A stretch of DNA of 64,000 nucleotides from Nonomuraea sp. SYSU D8015. Its GTDB lineage: Bacteria; Actinomycetota; Actinomycetes; Streptosporangiales; Streptosporangiaceae. Positions within the stretch are counted from its first letter, which is position 1, and each line of letters opens with the position of its first letter. The notes below the pieces were generated by a model. The model saw only the letters and a list, made by a program, of their open reading frames with translations. It was not told the DNA's origin and made no database searches. The stretch spans positions 3,156 through 67,155 of the forward strand of contig NZ_MU084032.1 in the NCBI RefSeq assembly GCF_008065375.1. The letters run 5' to 3'. The position numbers and the translations under genes are program-made. Positions 24,591 through 37,637 of the stretch are shown one piece after another.

Positions 24591-24969
24591 TGACCATCCG
24601 GCTGGCCGAGGAGGTCACCCGGCGCACCGGCCTGCCCGCCTCCTCCGTGCAGATCTTGCTGCTCCTCCTGCACAGCCCGCCCTACCACTCCGCACGATGA
24701 CCGAGCTCGCCCGTCATCTGGAGTTCTCGACCGCCGGCATCACCAAGGTCACCGACCGGCTCACCCACGCCGGACTCATCGTGCGCAGCCCCTGCCAGGT
24801 CGACCGCCGCGTCGTCCGCGCCACCCTCACCCCGGAAGGCCTGGAGGCCGCCCGGCAAGCCGCCGGCATCCTCGCCGACGCCCTGAACCGCGAGGTCATC
24901 GGCAAGATCGGCCAGGAGGACTTCGCCCGGCTCACCGGCCTCGTCACCGCACCCGACCCCGGCCGCTGA
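24590..24969 (+). pseudogene. Broken MarR-family regulator
   Basis: The plus strand encodes LTIRLAEEVTRRTGLPASSV and QILLLLLHSPPYH in one frame, then after a one-base shift near 24690 continues as MTELARHLEFSTAGITKVTD, RLTHAGLIVRSPCQVDRR and ATLTPEGLEAARQ. Together these are a MarR winged helix, including the DRR wing. The frame break separates helix 2 from the recognition region. Translation of the second part alone from the ATG at 24697 would lack the dimerization N-terminus. It lies next to a ribA remnant, so the whole 24.3-25.0 kb stretch looks like a decaying scar. A sequencing error could mimic the frameshift but not the ribA deletion. Confidence 0.65.
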
Positions 24970-25051
24970 CCGCCCCGGCCGCGGCGATCACCGGCAGTGA
25001 GGGCGTAGGCAGACAGCAGTGAAGTAGGAACGCCCGGCAGCGCCGCCGTCT

Positions 25052-26248
25052 CTAGCTGGAGACCCGGCGCAGGGTCGAGACCGTCATGGTCTCGTCGACC
25101 GCCTCCGGCGACAGCACGTGGTCGAGCACCATCACCGCGCACCCGCTGATGCCCGCGCCCGCGCCCAGCCGGCTCTGCTCGATGCGCAGCCGGCGGGTGG
25201 CCAGGGCCGTGGAGCGGCGGTAGACGACCTCGCGGATGCTCGACACCAGCGGTCCGAACGCCTCCGCCACGTCGCCGCCCAGCACCACCACCGACGGGTT
25301 GAGGATGTTGACCGCCCCGGCCAGCACCTCGCCGATCCGGCGTCCGGCGGTGCGCACCATGGCCATGGTCTCGGCGTCGCCGGCCCGCACCAGCGCGGTC
25401 ACGTCGGCGATCGTCTTGACGTCCTTGCCGGCCGCGCGCAGGTCACGCAGCAACGCGGTGCCGCTGGCCAGCGAGTCGACGCAGTCGGTGTTGCCGCAGC
25501 GGCACAGCACGCCGCCGCCGTCGATCACAGGGATGTGCCCGATCTCGCCGGCCGCGCCCAGCGCGCCGCGCAGGATCCCGCCGCCGGCGATCACGCCCGC
25601 GCCGATGCGCGTGGAGACCTTCACGAACATCAGGTCGTCCAGGTCGGGGTAGGCGCCGCGGTGCTCGCCGATGGCCAGCACGTTCACGTCGTTGTCCACG
25701 AGCACGGGGACGGGGAAGCGCTCGCGGATGATCGGCGGGATCACCACGCCGGTCCACGACGCCATCACGCGGGCGCTCTCGGTGCGGCCCTGCGCGAACT
25801 CGACGGTGGCCGGCACGCCCATCCCGACGCCTCTGATCATCGATCGCGGCCGGTCGCCGAGCAGCTCGTCCCAGGTGTCCATGAGCAGCGGCAGCACGAC
25901 GTCGGGCCCCTGCTCGACGTCCATCGCGAACTCGCGGCCGTCCAGCTCGGCCCCGGACAGGTCGCAGATCGCGACCCGGGTGCGGCTGGCGCCGAGCGCG
26001 GCCACCAGCACCACGCCGCCCCCGGCGTTGAACTCGAGCCGGACCGGCGGCCGCCCGCCCGTCGAGGGGGCGTCGGTGCGCTCCACGACCAGGCCGCGTT
26101 CCAGCAGCTCGGCGACGCGCAGCTGGACGGCGGGGCGCGACAGGCCGGTCACCCGGCCCAGGTCGGCCCGCGTCACGGCCTCACCGGTGCGGATCAGGCG
26201 GAGCACCTCGCCGCTCGTGGCGAGGGTCGCGGCGGTACGTCGTGGCAT
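25052..26248 (-). CDS. ROK-family transcriptional repressor
   Basis: A 398-residue ROK protein. Residues 1-75 form a winged helix (GEVLRLIRTGEAVTRADLGR, LSRPAVQLRVAELLERGLV), followed by the ATPase-like sugar-kinase fold with DNDVNVLAIGEH and the zinc site CRCGNTDC. Members with this N-terminus are sugar-responsive repressors (NagC, Mlc, XylR) rather than kinases. It is divergent from the zwf-edd-glk-eda operon across a 143-bp region that carries an inverted repeat at 26279-26299, so it most likely represses that operon and responds to glucose, gluconate or a phosphorylated intermediate. The ligand is inference. Confidence 0.92.
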   Translation of the reverse strand: MPRRTAATLATSGEVLRLIRTGEAVTRADLGRVTGLSRPAVQLRVAELLERGLVVERTDAPSTGGRPPVRLEFNAGGGVVLVAALGASRTRVAICDLSGAELDGREFAMDVEQGPDVVLPLLMDTWDELLGDRPRSMIRGVGMGVPATVEFAQGRTESARVMASWTGVVIPPIIRERFPVPVLVDNDVNVLAIGEHRGAYPDLDDLMFVKVSTRIGAGVIAGGGILRGALGAAGEIGHIPVIDGGGVLCRCGNTDCVDSLASGTALLRDLRAAGKDVKTIADVTALVRAGDAETMAMVRTAGRRIGEVLAGAVNILNPSVVVLGGDVAEAFGPLVSSIREVVYRRSTALATRRLRIEQSRLGAGAGISGCAVMVLDHVLSPEAVDETMTVSTLRRVSS

Positions 26249-26278
26249 CGGCTAAGTGAATCACATGGGGTTAGGTAA

Positions 26279-26299
26279 TGAAAAGTCAGTACTTTTTCA
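26279..26299. promoter_or_regulatory. Candidate ROK operator between the ROK gene and zwf
   Basis: TGAAAAGT, CAGT, ACTTTTTCA: an AT-rich inverted repeat in otherwise GC-rich DNA, with arms matching except for one extra T on the right. It lies in the divergent promoter region, 31 bp upstream of the ROK start and about 90 bp upstream of the zwf start, which suits repression of both genes. Confidence 0.45.
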
Positions 26300-26391
26300 T
26301 CTCGAATGGCAAAACTCCGCTTGTGTACCACCCAAACTCTCGTTAGTGTCCGTTCTGTCCTTCCTTGGCAGATCACTCGGAGCCCTTCACC

Positions 26392-27863
<1,472 letters not shown>

Positions 27864-27867
<4 letters not shown>

Positions 27868-29816
27868 ACCCCGTCATCCAGGACGTCACCGACCGGATCG
27901 CCGAGCGGAGCGCCACGAGCCGCGCCGCGTACCTGGCGCGCGTCCGGCGCGACGGCGAGGCCGCCAAGGCCAAGGGCCCGGCCCGCGCCCACCTCGGGTG
28001 CGCGAACCTCGCCCACGGCTTCGCCGCCGCGAACGCCGAGGACAAGCTGATCCTGCGGGGCGTCGGCAACGCAGCCAAGCCGGGCGTGGCGATCGTGACG
28101 AGCTACAACGACATGCTCTCCGCCCACGCGCCGTACGAGACCTACCCGCCGGAGCTGAAGGCGGCCGTGCGGCGGGCCGGCGGGGTGGCGCAGGTGGCGG
28201 GCGGCGTGCCCGCGATGTGCGACGGCATCACCCAGGGGCGACCCGGCATGGAGCTGTCCCTCTACAGCCGCGACGTGATCGCCATGGCGACCGCGATCGC
28301 GCTGTCGCACGACATGTTCGACGCGTCGCTGCTGCTGGGCGTCTGCGACAAGATCGTGCCGGGGCTCTTCATCGGGGCGCTGCACTTCGGGCACCTGCCG
28401 GCGATCTTCGTGCCGGCCGGGCCGATGACCTCCGGGCTGCCGAACAAGGTCAAGGCCCGCACCCGGCAGCTGTTCGCCGAGGGCAAGGTGGGCCGGGACG
28501 AGCTGCTCGACGCCGAGGCGAAGTCGTACCACTCCCCCGGCACCTGCACCTTCTACGGCACCGCGAACTCCAACCAGGCGCTCATGGAGGTCATGGGCCT
28601 GCACCTGCCGGGCTCGACGTTCGTCAACCCGCACACCGAGCTGCGGCACGCGCTCACCGAGGCGGCCGGGCGGCGGGCGGTGGAGATCACGGCGCACGGT
28701 GCGGAGTACACGCCGATCGGCGAGCTGGTCGACGAGAAGTCCCTCGTCAACGCCTGCGTCGCACTGCTGGCCACCGGCGGCTCCACGAACCACACGCTGC
28801 ACCTGGTGGCCATGGCGGCGGCCGCCGGGATCGTCCTGACCTGGGATGACTTCGCCTGCCTGTCGCGCGTCGTCCCGTCGCTCACCAAGATCTACCCCAA
28901 CGGCCAGGCGGACGTGAACCACTTCCGCGACGCCGGCGGCATGCAGGTCCTCATCGGCGACCTGCTCGACGAAGGGCTGCTGCACGCCGACGTGATGACC
29001 GTGGCCGGGCCGGGCCTCGACCGCTACCGCGAGGCGCCCTCGCTGGTGGACGGGGAGCTGGTCTGGGCGCCGGTCACCGGCGGCAGCACCGACCTGGACG
29101 TGCTGCGCCCCGTGTCGGACCCCTTCTCCTCCGACGGCGGCATCCACATGGTCGAGGGCAACCTCGGCCGCGCGGTCAGCAAGGTGTCGGCCGTCAAGCC
29201 CGAGCACCTGGTGATCGAGGCGCCGGCCAAGGTCTTCGACGACCAGCTGGACCTGCTGAAGGCGTTCGAGGCGGGCGAGCTGGACGGGCAGGACTTCGTG
29301 GCCGTCATCCGCTACCAGGGGCCGAGCGCCAACGGCATGCCGGAGCTGCACAAGCTCACGCCGCCGCTGGCCGTGCTGCTCGACCGGGGACAGCGGGTGG
29401 CCATCGTCACCGACGGCCGCATGTCCGGCGCCTCCGGCAAGGTGCCGGCGGCCATCCACCTGTCGCCCGAGGCGGCCGACGGCGGGCCGATCGCGCTGGT
29501 GCGCGAGGGCGACGTGATCAGGCTCGACTCGGCGGCGGGGACGCTGGAGCTGCTGGTGCCGGCCGAGGAGCTGGCCCGGCGCGCGCCCGAGGGCCGGCCG
29601 CTGAGCGACGCCGAGTGGGTCGGCACGGGGCGCGAGCTGTTCGCGGCGTTCCGCCGGATGGCGGGGCACGCCGAGCAGGGCGCCGGGATCTTCGGCGTGA
29701 GCGGCGCCGAGTCGCCCCACCACGGGCCCGGGCTGGGCTTCCCCGCCGAGGCCGGCGCCTCCCACCTGGAGACCGGCACCCCGGTCGGGGCCCGCCCCGC
29801 CGGGCTCGCGCGGTGA
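27864..29816 (+). CDS. edd: 6-phosphogluconate dehydratase (Entner-Doudoroff)
   Basis: A 650-residue IlvD/Edd-family iron-sulfur dehydratase that converts 6-phosphogluconate to KDPG. Edd-specific sequence includes [56 protein letters not shown] and GGSTNHTLH, and the [4Fe-4S] ligand cysteines lie in the conserved CDG, CDK and TCTFYG segments. The length (about 600-650) favours Edd over IlvD. The GTG start has GAGGAGGA ahead of it inside the zwf end, giving tight coupling. With zwf, glk and eda it makes a complete glucose to pyruvate plus glyceraldehyde-3-phosphate route except for the lactonase. Confidence 0.95.
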
Positions 29817-29957
29817 TCCTCGCGGCTCTCGCCCGCGCGTTGCCGAACGCCGCCGCGCCCGTTCGCACCCCCGTCCCGGGCGCGGTGACCGCCCGTGGCA
29901 TTCTTCCGTGCATGGCGAGCGATCTTGGGGTCGCCCTGACTTCCGGAGGTGTGCGCG

Positions 29958-30923
29958 GTGAGTGCCTTTGATCTTCCGTGGCTCGTGGCCGACATCGGGG
30001 GGACCAACGCCCGCTTCGGGCTGGTCACCTCGCTCGGGGAGCGGCCGGCGAACGTCGCGGTCCTGCCCGGGGCCGACTACGGCAGCCTCCCCGAGGCCGT
30101 GGCCGCCTATCTCGCCGAACACGCGGGCGGAGCGCGGCCGGGGGCGGCCTGCCTGGCCGTGGCCGGGCCGATCGACGGCGACCACTACCGGCTCACGAAC
30201 TCGACGTGGGCCGGGTCGGTACGCGATCTCGACGTGCCGTACGCGGTGCTGCTCAACGACTTCGAGGCGCTGGCCGTGTCGCTGCCGCACCTGGACGGTG
30301 ACGACCTGGTGTCCCTGGGCGGGCCGGAGCCCGGCCACGGGGTCAAGGCCGTGCTGGGCCCGGGGACGGGGCTCGGCGTGGGCGGGCTGGTGCCGTCCGA
30401 GCACGGCTGGACGCCGATCCCGGGCGAGGGCGGGCACGTCACGGTGCCGGTCGTGGACCGGCGGGAGCTGGAGATCGTCAAGGTGCTGCAGTCCCAGGGG
30501 CTGCCGCATGTGGTGGCCGAGCACGTGCTGTCCGGGCCCGGGCTGGTCCGGCTGCACCGGGCGCTGGCCCAGGTCAACGGCGTCAGCGCGCCCGAACTGA
30601 CCGCCTCCGACATCGTGGCGAGGCTCGACGACTCGCTGTGCGCGGAGACCATCGAGGTGTTCTGCGGCATGCTGGGCACCTTCGCCGCGAACGTGGCCCT
30701 CACCCTCGGCGCGCGGGGTGGGGTGTACCTGGGCGGCGGAGTCCTGCCACGTATCGTGGAACGCGTGCGCACCAGTAGCTTCCGCACGCGGTTCGCCGCC
30801 AATCCCGACATGGCCGCATACCTGGCGGCCATCGGGACCGCCCTGATCGTCGCGCCCCAGCCGGCGCTGACGGGCGCGGCCGCCTGGCTGAGCCAGCGTG
30901 CCCGCAGGGAGCTGGTGGGCTGA
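29958..30923 (+). CDS. glk: Glucokinase (E. coli Glk type)
   Basis: A 321-residue glucokinase of the Glk family (not ROK), with the phosphate-binding motif [31 protein letters not shown] and [10 protein letters not shown]. It phosphorylates free glucose to feed zwf. In actinomycetes the usual glucokinase is a ROK enzyme, so a Glk-type copy inside an Entner-Doudoroff operon points to acquisition of the operon as a block, possibly from a proteobacterial-type source. The GTG at 29958 is chosen over 29949 because GGAGG lies 8 bases before it. A 141-bp gap separates it from edd and shows no other gene. Confidence 0.93.
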   Translation: MSAFDLPWLVADIGGTNARFGLVTSLGERPANVAVLPGADYGSLPEAVAAYLAEHAGGARPGAACLAVAGPIDGDHYRLTNSTWAGSVRDLDVPYAVLLNDFEALAVSLPHLDGDDLVSLGGPEPGHGVKAVLGPGTGLGVGGLVPSEHGWTPIPGEGGHVTVPVVDRRELEIVKVLQSQGLPHVVAEHVLSGPGLVRLHRALAQVNGVSAPELTASDIVARLDDSLCAETIEVFCGMLGTFAANVALTLGARGGVYLGGGVLPRIVERVRTSSFRTRFAANPDMAAYLAAIGTALIVAPQPALTGAAAWLSQRARRELVG

Positions 30924-30991
30924 GAACGGCACCGGATGCGGTGTCCGGCACTAGACGGCCCCGGACGGGGCCGATGAGGAGAAAGAAACCG

Positions 30992-31603
30992 ATGAGCTTG
31001 CTCGATCTCGCCCCAGTGATCCCCGTCGTGGTGATCGAGGACGCGGAGACCGCCGTACCGCTGGCCCGGGCGCTGGTCGCCGGAGGGCTGCCGGTCATCG
31101 AGGTGACGCTGCGCACGCCGGCCGCACGCGAGGCCATCGCCAGGATCGCCGACGAGGTGCCCGAGGCGACGGTGGGCGCGGGGACGATCCGCACCACGGA
31201 TGACATCGCGGCGTCCGTGTCGGCGGGGGCGAAGTTCCTAGTCTCGCCGGGGACGACGCTGTCGCTGGTCGAGGCGATGGACTCGAGCGGGGTGCCGTAC
31301 CTGCCGGGCGCCGCGACCGTGTCCGAGGTCATGGCGCTGGTCGAGCGGGGGATCAAGGAGCTGAAGTTCTTCCCGGCGGAGGCGGCGGGCGGCGTCCCGT
31401 ACCTGAAGGCACTGGCTGGGCCGCTGCCCGACGTGCGCTTCTGCCCGACAGGCGGCATCCGCGTGAACACCGCGCCCGACTACCTGGCGCTGCCGAACGT
31501 GGGCTGCGTCGGCGGCACCTGGCTAACCCCCGCCGACGCCCTCGTCTCGGGCGACTGGGCGCGCGTTGAGAAGCTGGCGGCCGACGCCGCAAGCCTCAGG
31601 TAG
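30992..31603 (+). CDS. eda: KDPG aldolase (2-keto-3-deoxy-6-phosphogluconate aldolase)
   Basis: A 203-residue class I aldolase cleaving KDPG to pyruvate and glyceraldehyde-3-phosphate. Key segments are [10 protein letters not shown], the catalytic Glu in [25 protein letters not shown], and the Schiff-base Lys in [14 protein letters not shown], with FCPTGGI for phosphate binding. The start at 30992 has GAGGAGA ahead; an upstream in-frame ATG at 30941 gives an atypical Arg-rich extension. It ends the Entner-Doudoroff operon. A second, more divergent aldolase of this family is encoded at 42978-43598. Confidence 0.95.
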   Translation: MSLLDLAPVIPVVVIEDAETAVPLARALVAGGLPVIEVTLRTPAAREAIARIADEVPEATVGAGTIRTTDDIAASVSAGAKFLVSPGTTLSLVEAMDSSGVPYLPGAATVSEVMALVERGIKELKFFPAEAAGGVPYLKALAGPLPDVRFCPTGGIRVNTAPDYLALPNVGCVGGTWLTPADALVSGDWARVEKLAADAASLR

Positions 31604-31819
31604 CCGGCGCGCTGGCCGATCGTCGAGGCCACTCGGACGGTGGCGCGCATCGTCAACACCGCGGCTCTCCCGATCAAGGACAGCCGTTTCCTCGGGCGTA
31701 CTGAAGACTTGACACAAGACGTGCCGCAGCCCCGCACCGTGCATGCGGGCGGGCCGCCACCGGCCTTCGAACCCGTCCAAGGCCGGCCTCGCCCATGGAG
31801 GGGTCTGTCCCAATTGTCG

Positions 31820-32728
31820 TCAGCTCCAGATGGAAACATGGATCGGCGGACGGAAGCGGTTGCGGGGGATGCCGTCCTCCGGGGTGCGCATCACCTGGGT
31901 GGCGGCCGGGGTCGTCAGGAAGTCCAGGAACGTGCCGGCGGCGGCCGAGCGGCCGGCCGGGTCCAGGGTCGTGGCGTACCAGTACGCGGGCAGCGGGGTG
32001 GCGGGCGTCTCGACGATGACGAGGTCTCCGCGGCGCAGTTCTGAGGTCACCAGGTGGGCGGTGGCGGGTGCGACGCCCGCGCCCTCGGCGGCCGCCTTCC
32101 AGGCGGCCGTCTGGTTGGCGAAGACGCGCACCTGGGACTCCGGCACCCGGAGGGCCCGCAGGAGGCGGCTGGTGTCGCTGGCCGGGTCGGTGCCCGAAGG
32201 GCCGACGAGCCAGTGGTCCCGGCGGCCGCGCGGCGCGCCCACCACGACGAGGCGGCAGCGGAGCACGGGCCGGGTCACCATTCCCTCGCCGCTCACCTGG
32301 GCGCCGAGGGCCACGTCGGCCAGGCGGCTGGACAGCAGCAGCGGCACCTCGGCCGTGGCGGCCACGCCCGTCGAGGCGTCCACCGGCTTGCGCTGCGTGA
32401 AGAGGCAGATCAGCGGCCCGGCGACGTACTCGGCGAGGCCGGCGTCCATGACCACGTGCAGCGGGGCGGGGCGGCCGGGCTGGACGGCGGCGACGGCCTC
32501 CGCGCCGAGCGCGACCATCTGGGAGGCGATGCCGAGGAAGCGGCGGCCACCCTCCGTGAGCACCATGCGGTCTCCCGACCGGGTCAGCAGCGGGTCACCG
32601 AGGTGTTTGCGGAGCTGGGCGAGCGACTGGGAGACCGCGGGCTCGCTCACGCCGAGAGCGCGTGCCGCCGCCTTGACGGAGCCGAGGCGGGCGACGAAAA
32701 CGAACGCGCCGAGCTGGCTGAGGGTCAC
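31820..32728 (-). CDS. LysR-family transcriptional regulator, probably of the cox operon
   Basis: A 302-residue LysR regulator. The N-terminal helix-turn-helix reads FVARLGSVKAAARALGVSEP then AVSQSLAQLRKHLGDPLLTR; the rest is the effector domain, shorter in conserved motifs. It is divergent from coxMSL across 85 bp that contain a perfect dyad, TAAGG-AATC-CCTTA. LysR proteins next to form I CO dehydrogenase genes in actinobacteria (CutR) activate them, so that is the most likely role. The 216 bp between its stop and eda hold no gene that I can support. Confidence 0.9.
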   Translation of the reverse strand: MTLSQLGAFVFVARLGSVKAAARALGVSEPAVSQSLAQLRKHLGDPLLTRSGDRMVLTEGGRRFLGIASQMVALGAEAVAAVQPGRPAPLHVVMDAGLAEYVAGPLICLFTQRKPVDASTGVAATAEVPLLLSSRLADVALGAQVSGEGMVTRPVLRCRLVVVGAPRGRRDHWLVGPSGTDPASDTSRLLRALRVPESQVRVFANQTAAWKAAAEGAGVAPATAHLVTSELRRGDLVIVETPATPLPAYWYATTLDPAGRSAAAGTFLDFLTTPAATQVMRTPEDGIPRNRFRPPIHVSIWS

Positions 32729-32756
32729 CCCCTCTTCATAGAGCCTCGGACCGTAT

Positions 32757-32770
32757 TAAGGAATCCCTTA
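32757..32770. promoter_or_regulatory. LysR-type dyad in the cox promoter
   Basis: TAAGG AATC CCTTA, a perfect 5-bp inverted repeat inside the longer AT-rich ATTAAGGAATCCCTTATT. It lies midway between the LysR start (32728) and the coxM start (32814), the usual place for a LysR regulatory site controlling itself and the divergent operon. Confidence 0.5.
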
Positions 32771-32813
32771 TTTGCGGATTGTCGCGACAAATCGGTGACA
32801 GCAATGTGCACTC

Positions 32814-33695
32814 ATGCAGGTTCCCGCGAAGTTCGAATACGAGAGAGCCGACAGCGTGCCGCACGCGCTCCAACTCCTGGAGCGGTACGGCCCCGAGGCC
32901 AGAATCGTCGCAGGTGGACACAGCCTCATCCCCATGATGAAGCTCCGGCTGGCCCAGCCCGAGGCCCTGATCGACATCAACGGTCTGGCCTCTGAGCTGG
33001 GGCGGATCGCGGTCGAGGGCGATGAGCTGGCCATCGGGGCGCTGGTCCGGCACGCGGAGTTGCTCGACGACGTGACCGCAACCGACCTTTTCCCGATATT
33101 TCGGGACGCGGAGCGCGTTATCGCCGACCCAATAGTGCGACATCGGGGGACCGTTGGAGGTTCGCTCTGCCAAGGCGACCCTTCGGAGGATTTGTCGGCG
33201 GTGTTCGCGGCATTGCGGGCGACCGCGGTCATCCAGGGCCCCGGTGGCACCCGCACCGTCCCCGTCAGGCAATTCCACCAGGGTCCTTACGAGACCGCCG
33301 TCGAGCCCAACGAGTTGCTGATCCAGCTCCGCGTGCCGATCACCCCCGGGACCGGCAGCGCGTACGAGAAGGTCGAGCGCCGCGTCGGCGACTGGCCGGT
33401 GGCCGCGGCCGGAGCGGTGATCACCGTCAGTGACGGGGTGATCGCCCAGGCGGGCATCGGGCTGACCGCGGTCGGCGCCGAGCACTTCTGCGCCCCCGAG
33501 GCCGAGCAGCACCTGATCGGCAGGGCGCCCGGCGAGGAGGTGTTCGCGGAGGCGGGCAGGATCGCGGCCGAGCACTGCGAACCGCACTCCGACCAGCGCG
33601 GGCCCGCCGACTACAAACGCCATCTGGCCGCCGAGCTCACCCGGCGCGCGCTGGCCAGGGCGAATCGAAATGTCCCCGGGTCCGCGACGGTCTGA
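32814..33695 (+). CDS. coxM: Carbon monoxide dehydrogenase medium (FAD) subunit
   Basis: A 293-residue FAD-binding subunit of the molybdenum hydroxylase family. The FAD motifs AGGHSLIPMMKLRLAQP and TVGGSLCQGDPSEDL are the AGGHS and TxGG motifs that define CoxM, and the C-terminal CODH flavoprotein domain follows. It passes electrons from the small-subunit clusters to the acceptor (menaquinone in actinobacteria). The order M-S-L is that of bona fide aerobic CO dehydrogenase operons. The ATG has no clear Shine-Dalgarno. It lies 85 bp from a divergent LysR gene. Confidence 0.95.
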   Translation: MQVPAKFEYERADSVPHALQLLERYGPEARIVAGGHSLIPMMKLRLAQPEALIDINGLASELGRIAVEGDELAIGALVRHAELLDDVTATDLFPIFRDAERVIADPIVRHRGTVGGSLCQGDPSEDLSAVFAALRATAVIQGPGGTRTVPVRQFHQGPYETAVEPNELLIQLRVPITPGTGSAYEKVERRVGDWPVAAAGAVITVSDGVIAQAGIGLTAVGAEHFCAPEAEQHLIGRAPGEEVFAEAGRIAAEHCEPHSDQRGPADYKRHLAAELTRRALARANRNVPGSATV

Positions 33696-33731
33696 ATATC
33701 GCCGGGTCCGCGATGGAAGGGAAAGTCTGAC

Positions 33732-34207
33732 ATGAGGATCACGGTGACCGTGAACGGGCAGCCGTACACCCGGGAGGTCGAGCCCCGGCTGCTGCTCGTG
33801 CACTTCCTGCGCGACGAGCTGGGCCTGACCGGCACTCATTGGGGCTGCGACACCTCCAACTGCGGCGTCTGCACGGTCCAGCTGGACGGCGTGCCGGTCA
33901 AGTCGTGCACGGTGCTGGCGGTCATGGCCGACGGCCGCGAGGTGACCACGGTGGAGGGCCTGGAGCGGGACGGCGAGCTGGACGCGGTGCAGAAGGGCTT
34001 CGTGGAGTGCCACGGGCTGCAGTGCGGGTTCTGCACGCCGGGCATGCTGCTGACCGCGCGCTGGCTGCTCGACCGCAACCCCGACCCCGACGAGGGCCAG
34101 ATCCGCGAGGCCATCTCGGGGCAACTGTGCCGGTGCACCGGCTACGAGAACATCGTCCGATCCATCAGGTGGGCTGCGGATGCGTCTCATTCTCAGGAGG
34201 CCAGGCA

Positions 34208-34211
<4 letters not shown>
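33732..34211 (+). CDS. coxS: Carbon monoxide dehydrogenase small (2Fe-2S) subunit
   Basis: A 159-residue two-cluster iron-sulfur subunit. The plant-type ferredoxin cluster ligands are in WGCDTSNCGVCTVQLDG with the fourth Cys in KSCTVL; the second helical cluster uses LQCGFCTPGML and GQLCRCTGYENI. It bridges the molybdenum centre of CoxL and FAD of CoxM. It starts 36 bp after coxM, and its stop overlaps the coxL ATG, giving tight coupling. Confidence 0.96.
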
Positions 34212-36556
<2,345 letters not shown>

Positions 36557-36575
36557 CCCCGCCCGCCTTTCCCGC

Positions 36576-36610
36576 CCCGCCGGCCCGGCTGCTCTTTCCT
36601 GGCCGGCGGG
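36576..36610 (+). terminator. Stem-loop after coxL
   Basis: CCCGCCGGCC (36576-36585) and GGCCGGCGGG (36601-36610) form a perfect 10-bp stem with a 15-base loop, 20 bp after the coxL stop. No U-tract follows. It probably terminates or attenuates cox mRNA before the XdhC-like gene 175 bp further on. Confidence 0.55.
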
Positions 36611-36784
36611 CCTGCGACGCCCTTCCCGACCGCGTCGATCCGGCGGACCGCTTCTCATCGCCGCCTGCCTGGTCTCCTCCGCACGGCGCCGGGTTGCGGC
36701 TCGGACGCGGGCGGTCCTGGCGACGTCGGAAAGCGGAACCGGCCGGATGGCCCCAATCCCGGAAATGAGGCAGGAGAGGGTTCC

Positions 36785-37528
36785 GTGAGTGAGTTCATCG
36801 GCATGCCGGCGCCCAGGCGGCGGGCGCCGGCCGCCGCCGACCTCCAGGCGCGGGTGGCCGAGCTGCGGTCGGGGCGGAAGCCGTACGTGCTGGCCACAGT
36901 CGTGCGGGCGCAGCGGCCGACCAGCGCGAAGGCGGGCGACCGGGCGCTGGTGCTGTCCGACGGCACGATCGAGGGGTTCGTCGGCGGCGTGTGCGCGACC
37001 GACACCGTGCGGGCCCAGAGCATGCGACTGCTGCGCACCGGGCGTGCCACGCTGCTGCGGATCACGCCGGCGGCGGATGAGCCGCACGAGGAGGAGGGCC
37101 TGGTCGCGGTGGGCCAGCCGTGCCTGTCCGGCGGCACGCTCGAGATCTTCCTGGAGGCCGTGCTGCCGCCCGTGCTCGTCCACGTGCACGGCGACAGCCC
37201 CATCGCCCGTGCCTTCGCCGCCGTGGGCAAGGCGATGGGGTACCAGGTGGAGGCGGGCACGGACCCCTTGGCGCCGATCGCCGGCGACACGGCGGCCGTG
37301 CTGGTCGCCTCCCACGGGGTGAGCGAAGAGCCGGTGCTGCGGGAGGCGCTGGCCAAGGGCGTGCCGTACATCGGGCTGATCGCCAGCCGCAAGCGCGGCG
37401 CGGCGGTGCTGGCGCGCGTGGAGGGAGGTGAACGTGTGCACGTTCCGGCGGGTCTGGACATAGGGGCCAGAACGCCTGGTGAGGTTGCCGTGTCAGTGTA
37501 CGCGGAGCTCGCCAGCCTGCGCGGATGA
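36785..37528 (+). CDS. XdhC/CoxF-family accessory protein
   Basis: A 247-residue XdhC/CoxI-family protein: N-terminal XdhC_CoxI domain with YVLATVVRAQRPTSAKAGDR and VGGVCATDTV, and a C-terminal Rossmann-like domain with ASHGVSEEPVLREAL and YIGLIASRKRGAAV. These chaperones bind molybdenum cofactor and assist its sulfuration and insertion into xanthine or CO dehydrogenase. Position after coxMSL makes it the likely maturation factor of this CO dehydrogenase; other Cox maturation genes (coxD, E, G) were not found in the window. The GTG start is preceded by AGGAGAGGG. Confidence 0.9.
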   Translation: MSEFIGMPAPRRRAPAAADLQARVAELRSGRKPYVLATVVRAQRPTSAKAGDRALVLSDGTIEGFVGGVCATDTVRAQSMRLLRTGRATLLRITPAADEPHEEEGLVAVGQPCLSGGTLEIFLEAVLPPVLVHVHGDSPIARAFAAVGKAMGYQVEAGTDPLAPIAGDTAAVLVASHGVSEEPVLREALAKGVPYIGLIASRKRGAAVLARVEGGERVHVPAGLDIGARTPGEVAVSVYAELASLRG

Positions 37529-37637
37529 GAGGTATTCGAAGGCGCCGCGGCCGGGTACGCCAAGCATTGTCAAGGGAAAAGTAAAGCCGCAGCCCCGGGA
37601 GGCCCCCCTCTTGCTCTCGGAGAGCGAAGGGACATCG

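Noticed and set aside
31604..31819. Short plus-strand frame after eda
   Set aside because: No ribosome site, no domain, and it runs into the antisense of the LysR gene.
36557..36784. Possible small gene between coxL and the XdhC-like gene
   Set aside because: Only shadow frames; the stretch holds a hairpin and the ribosome site of the next gene.
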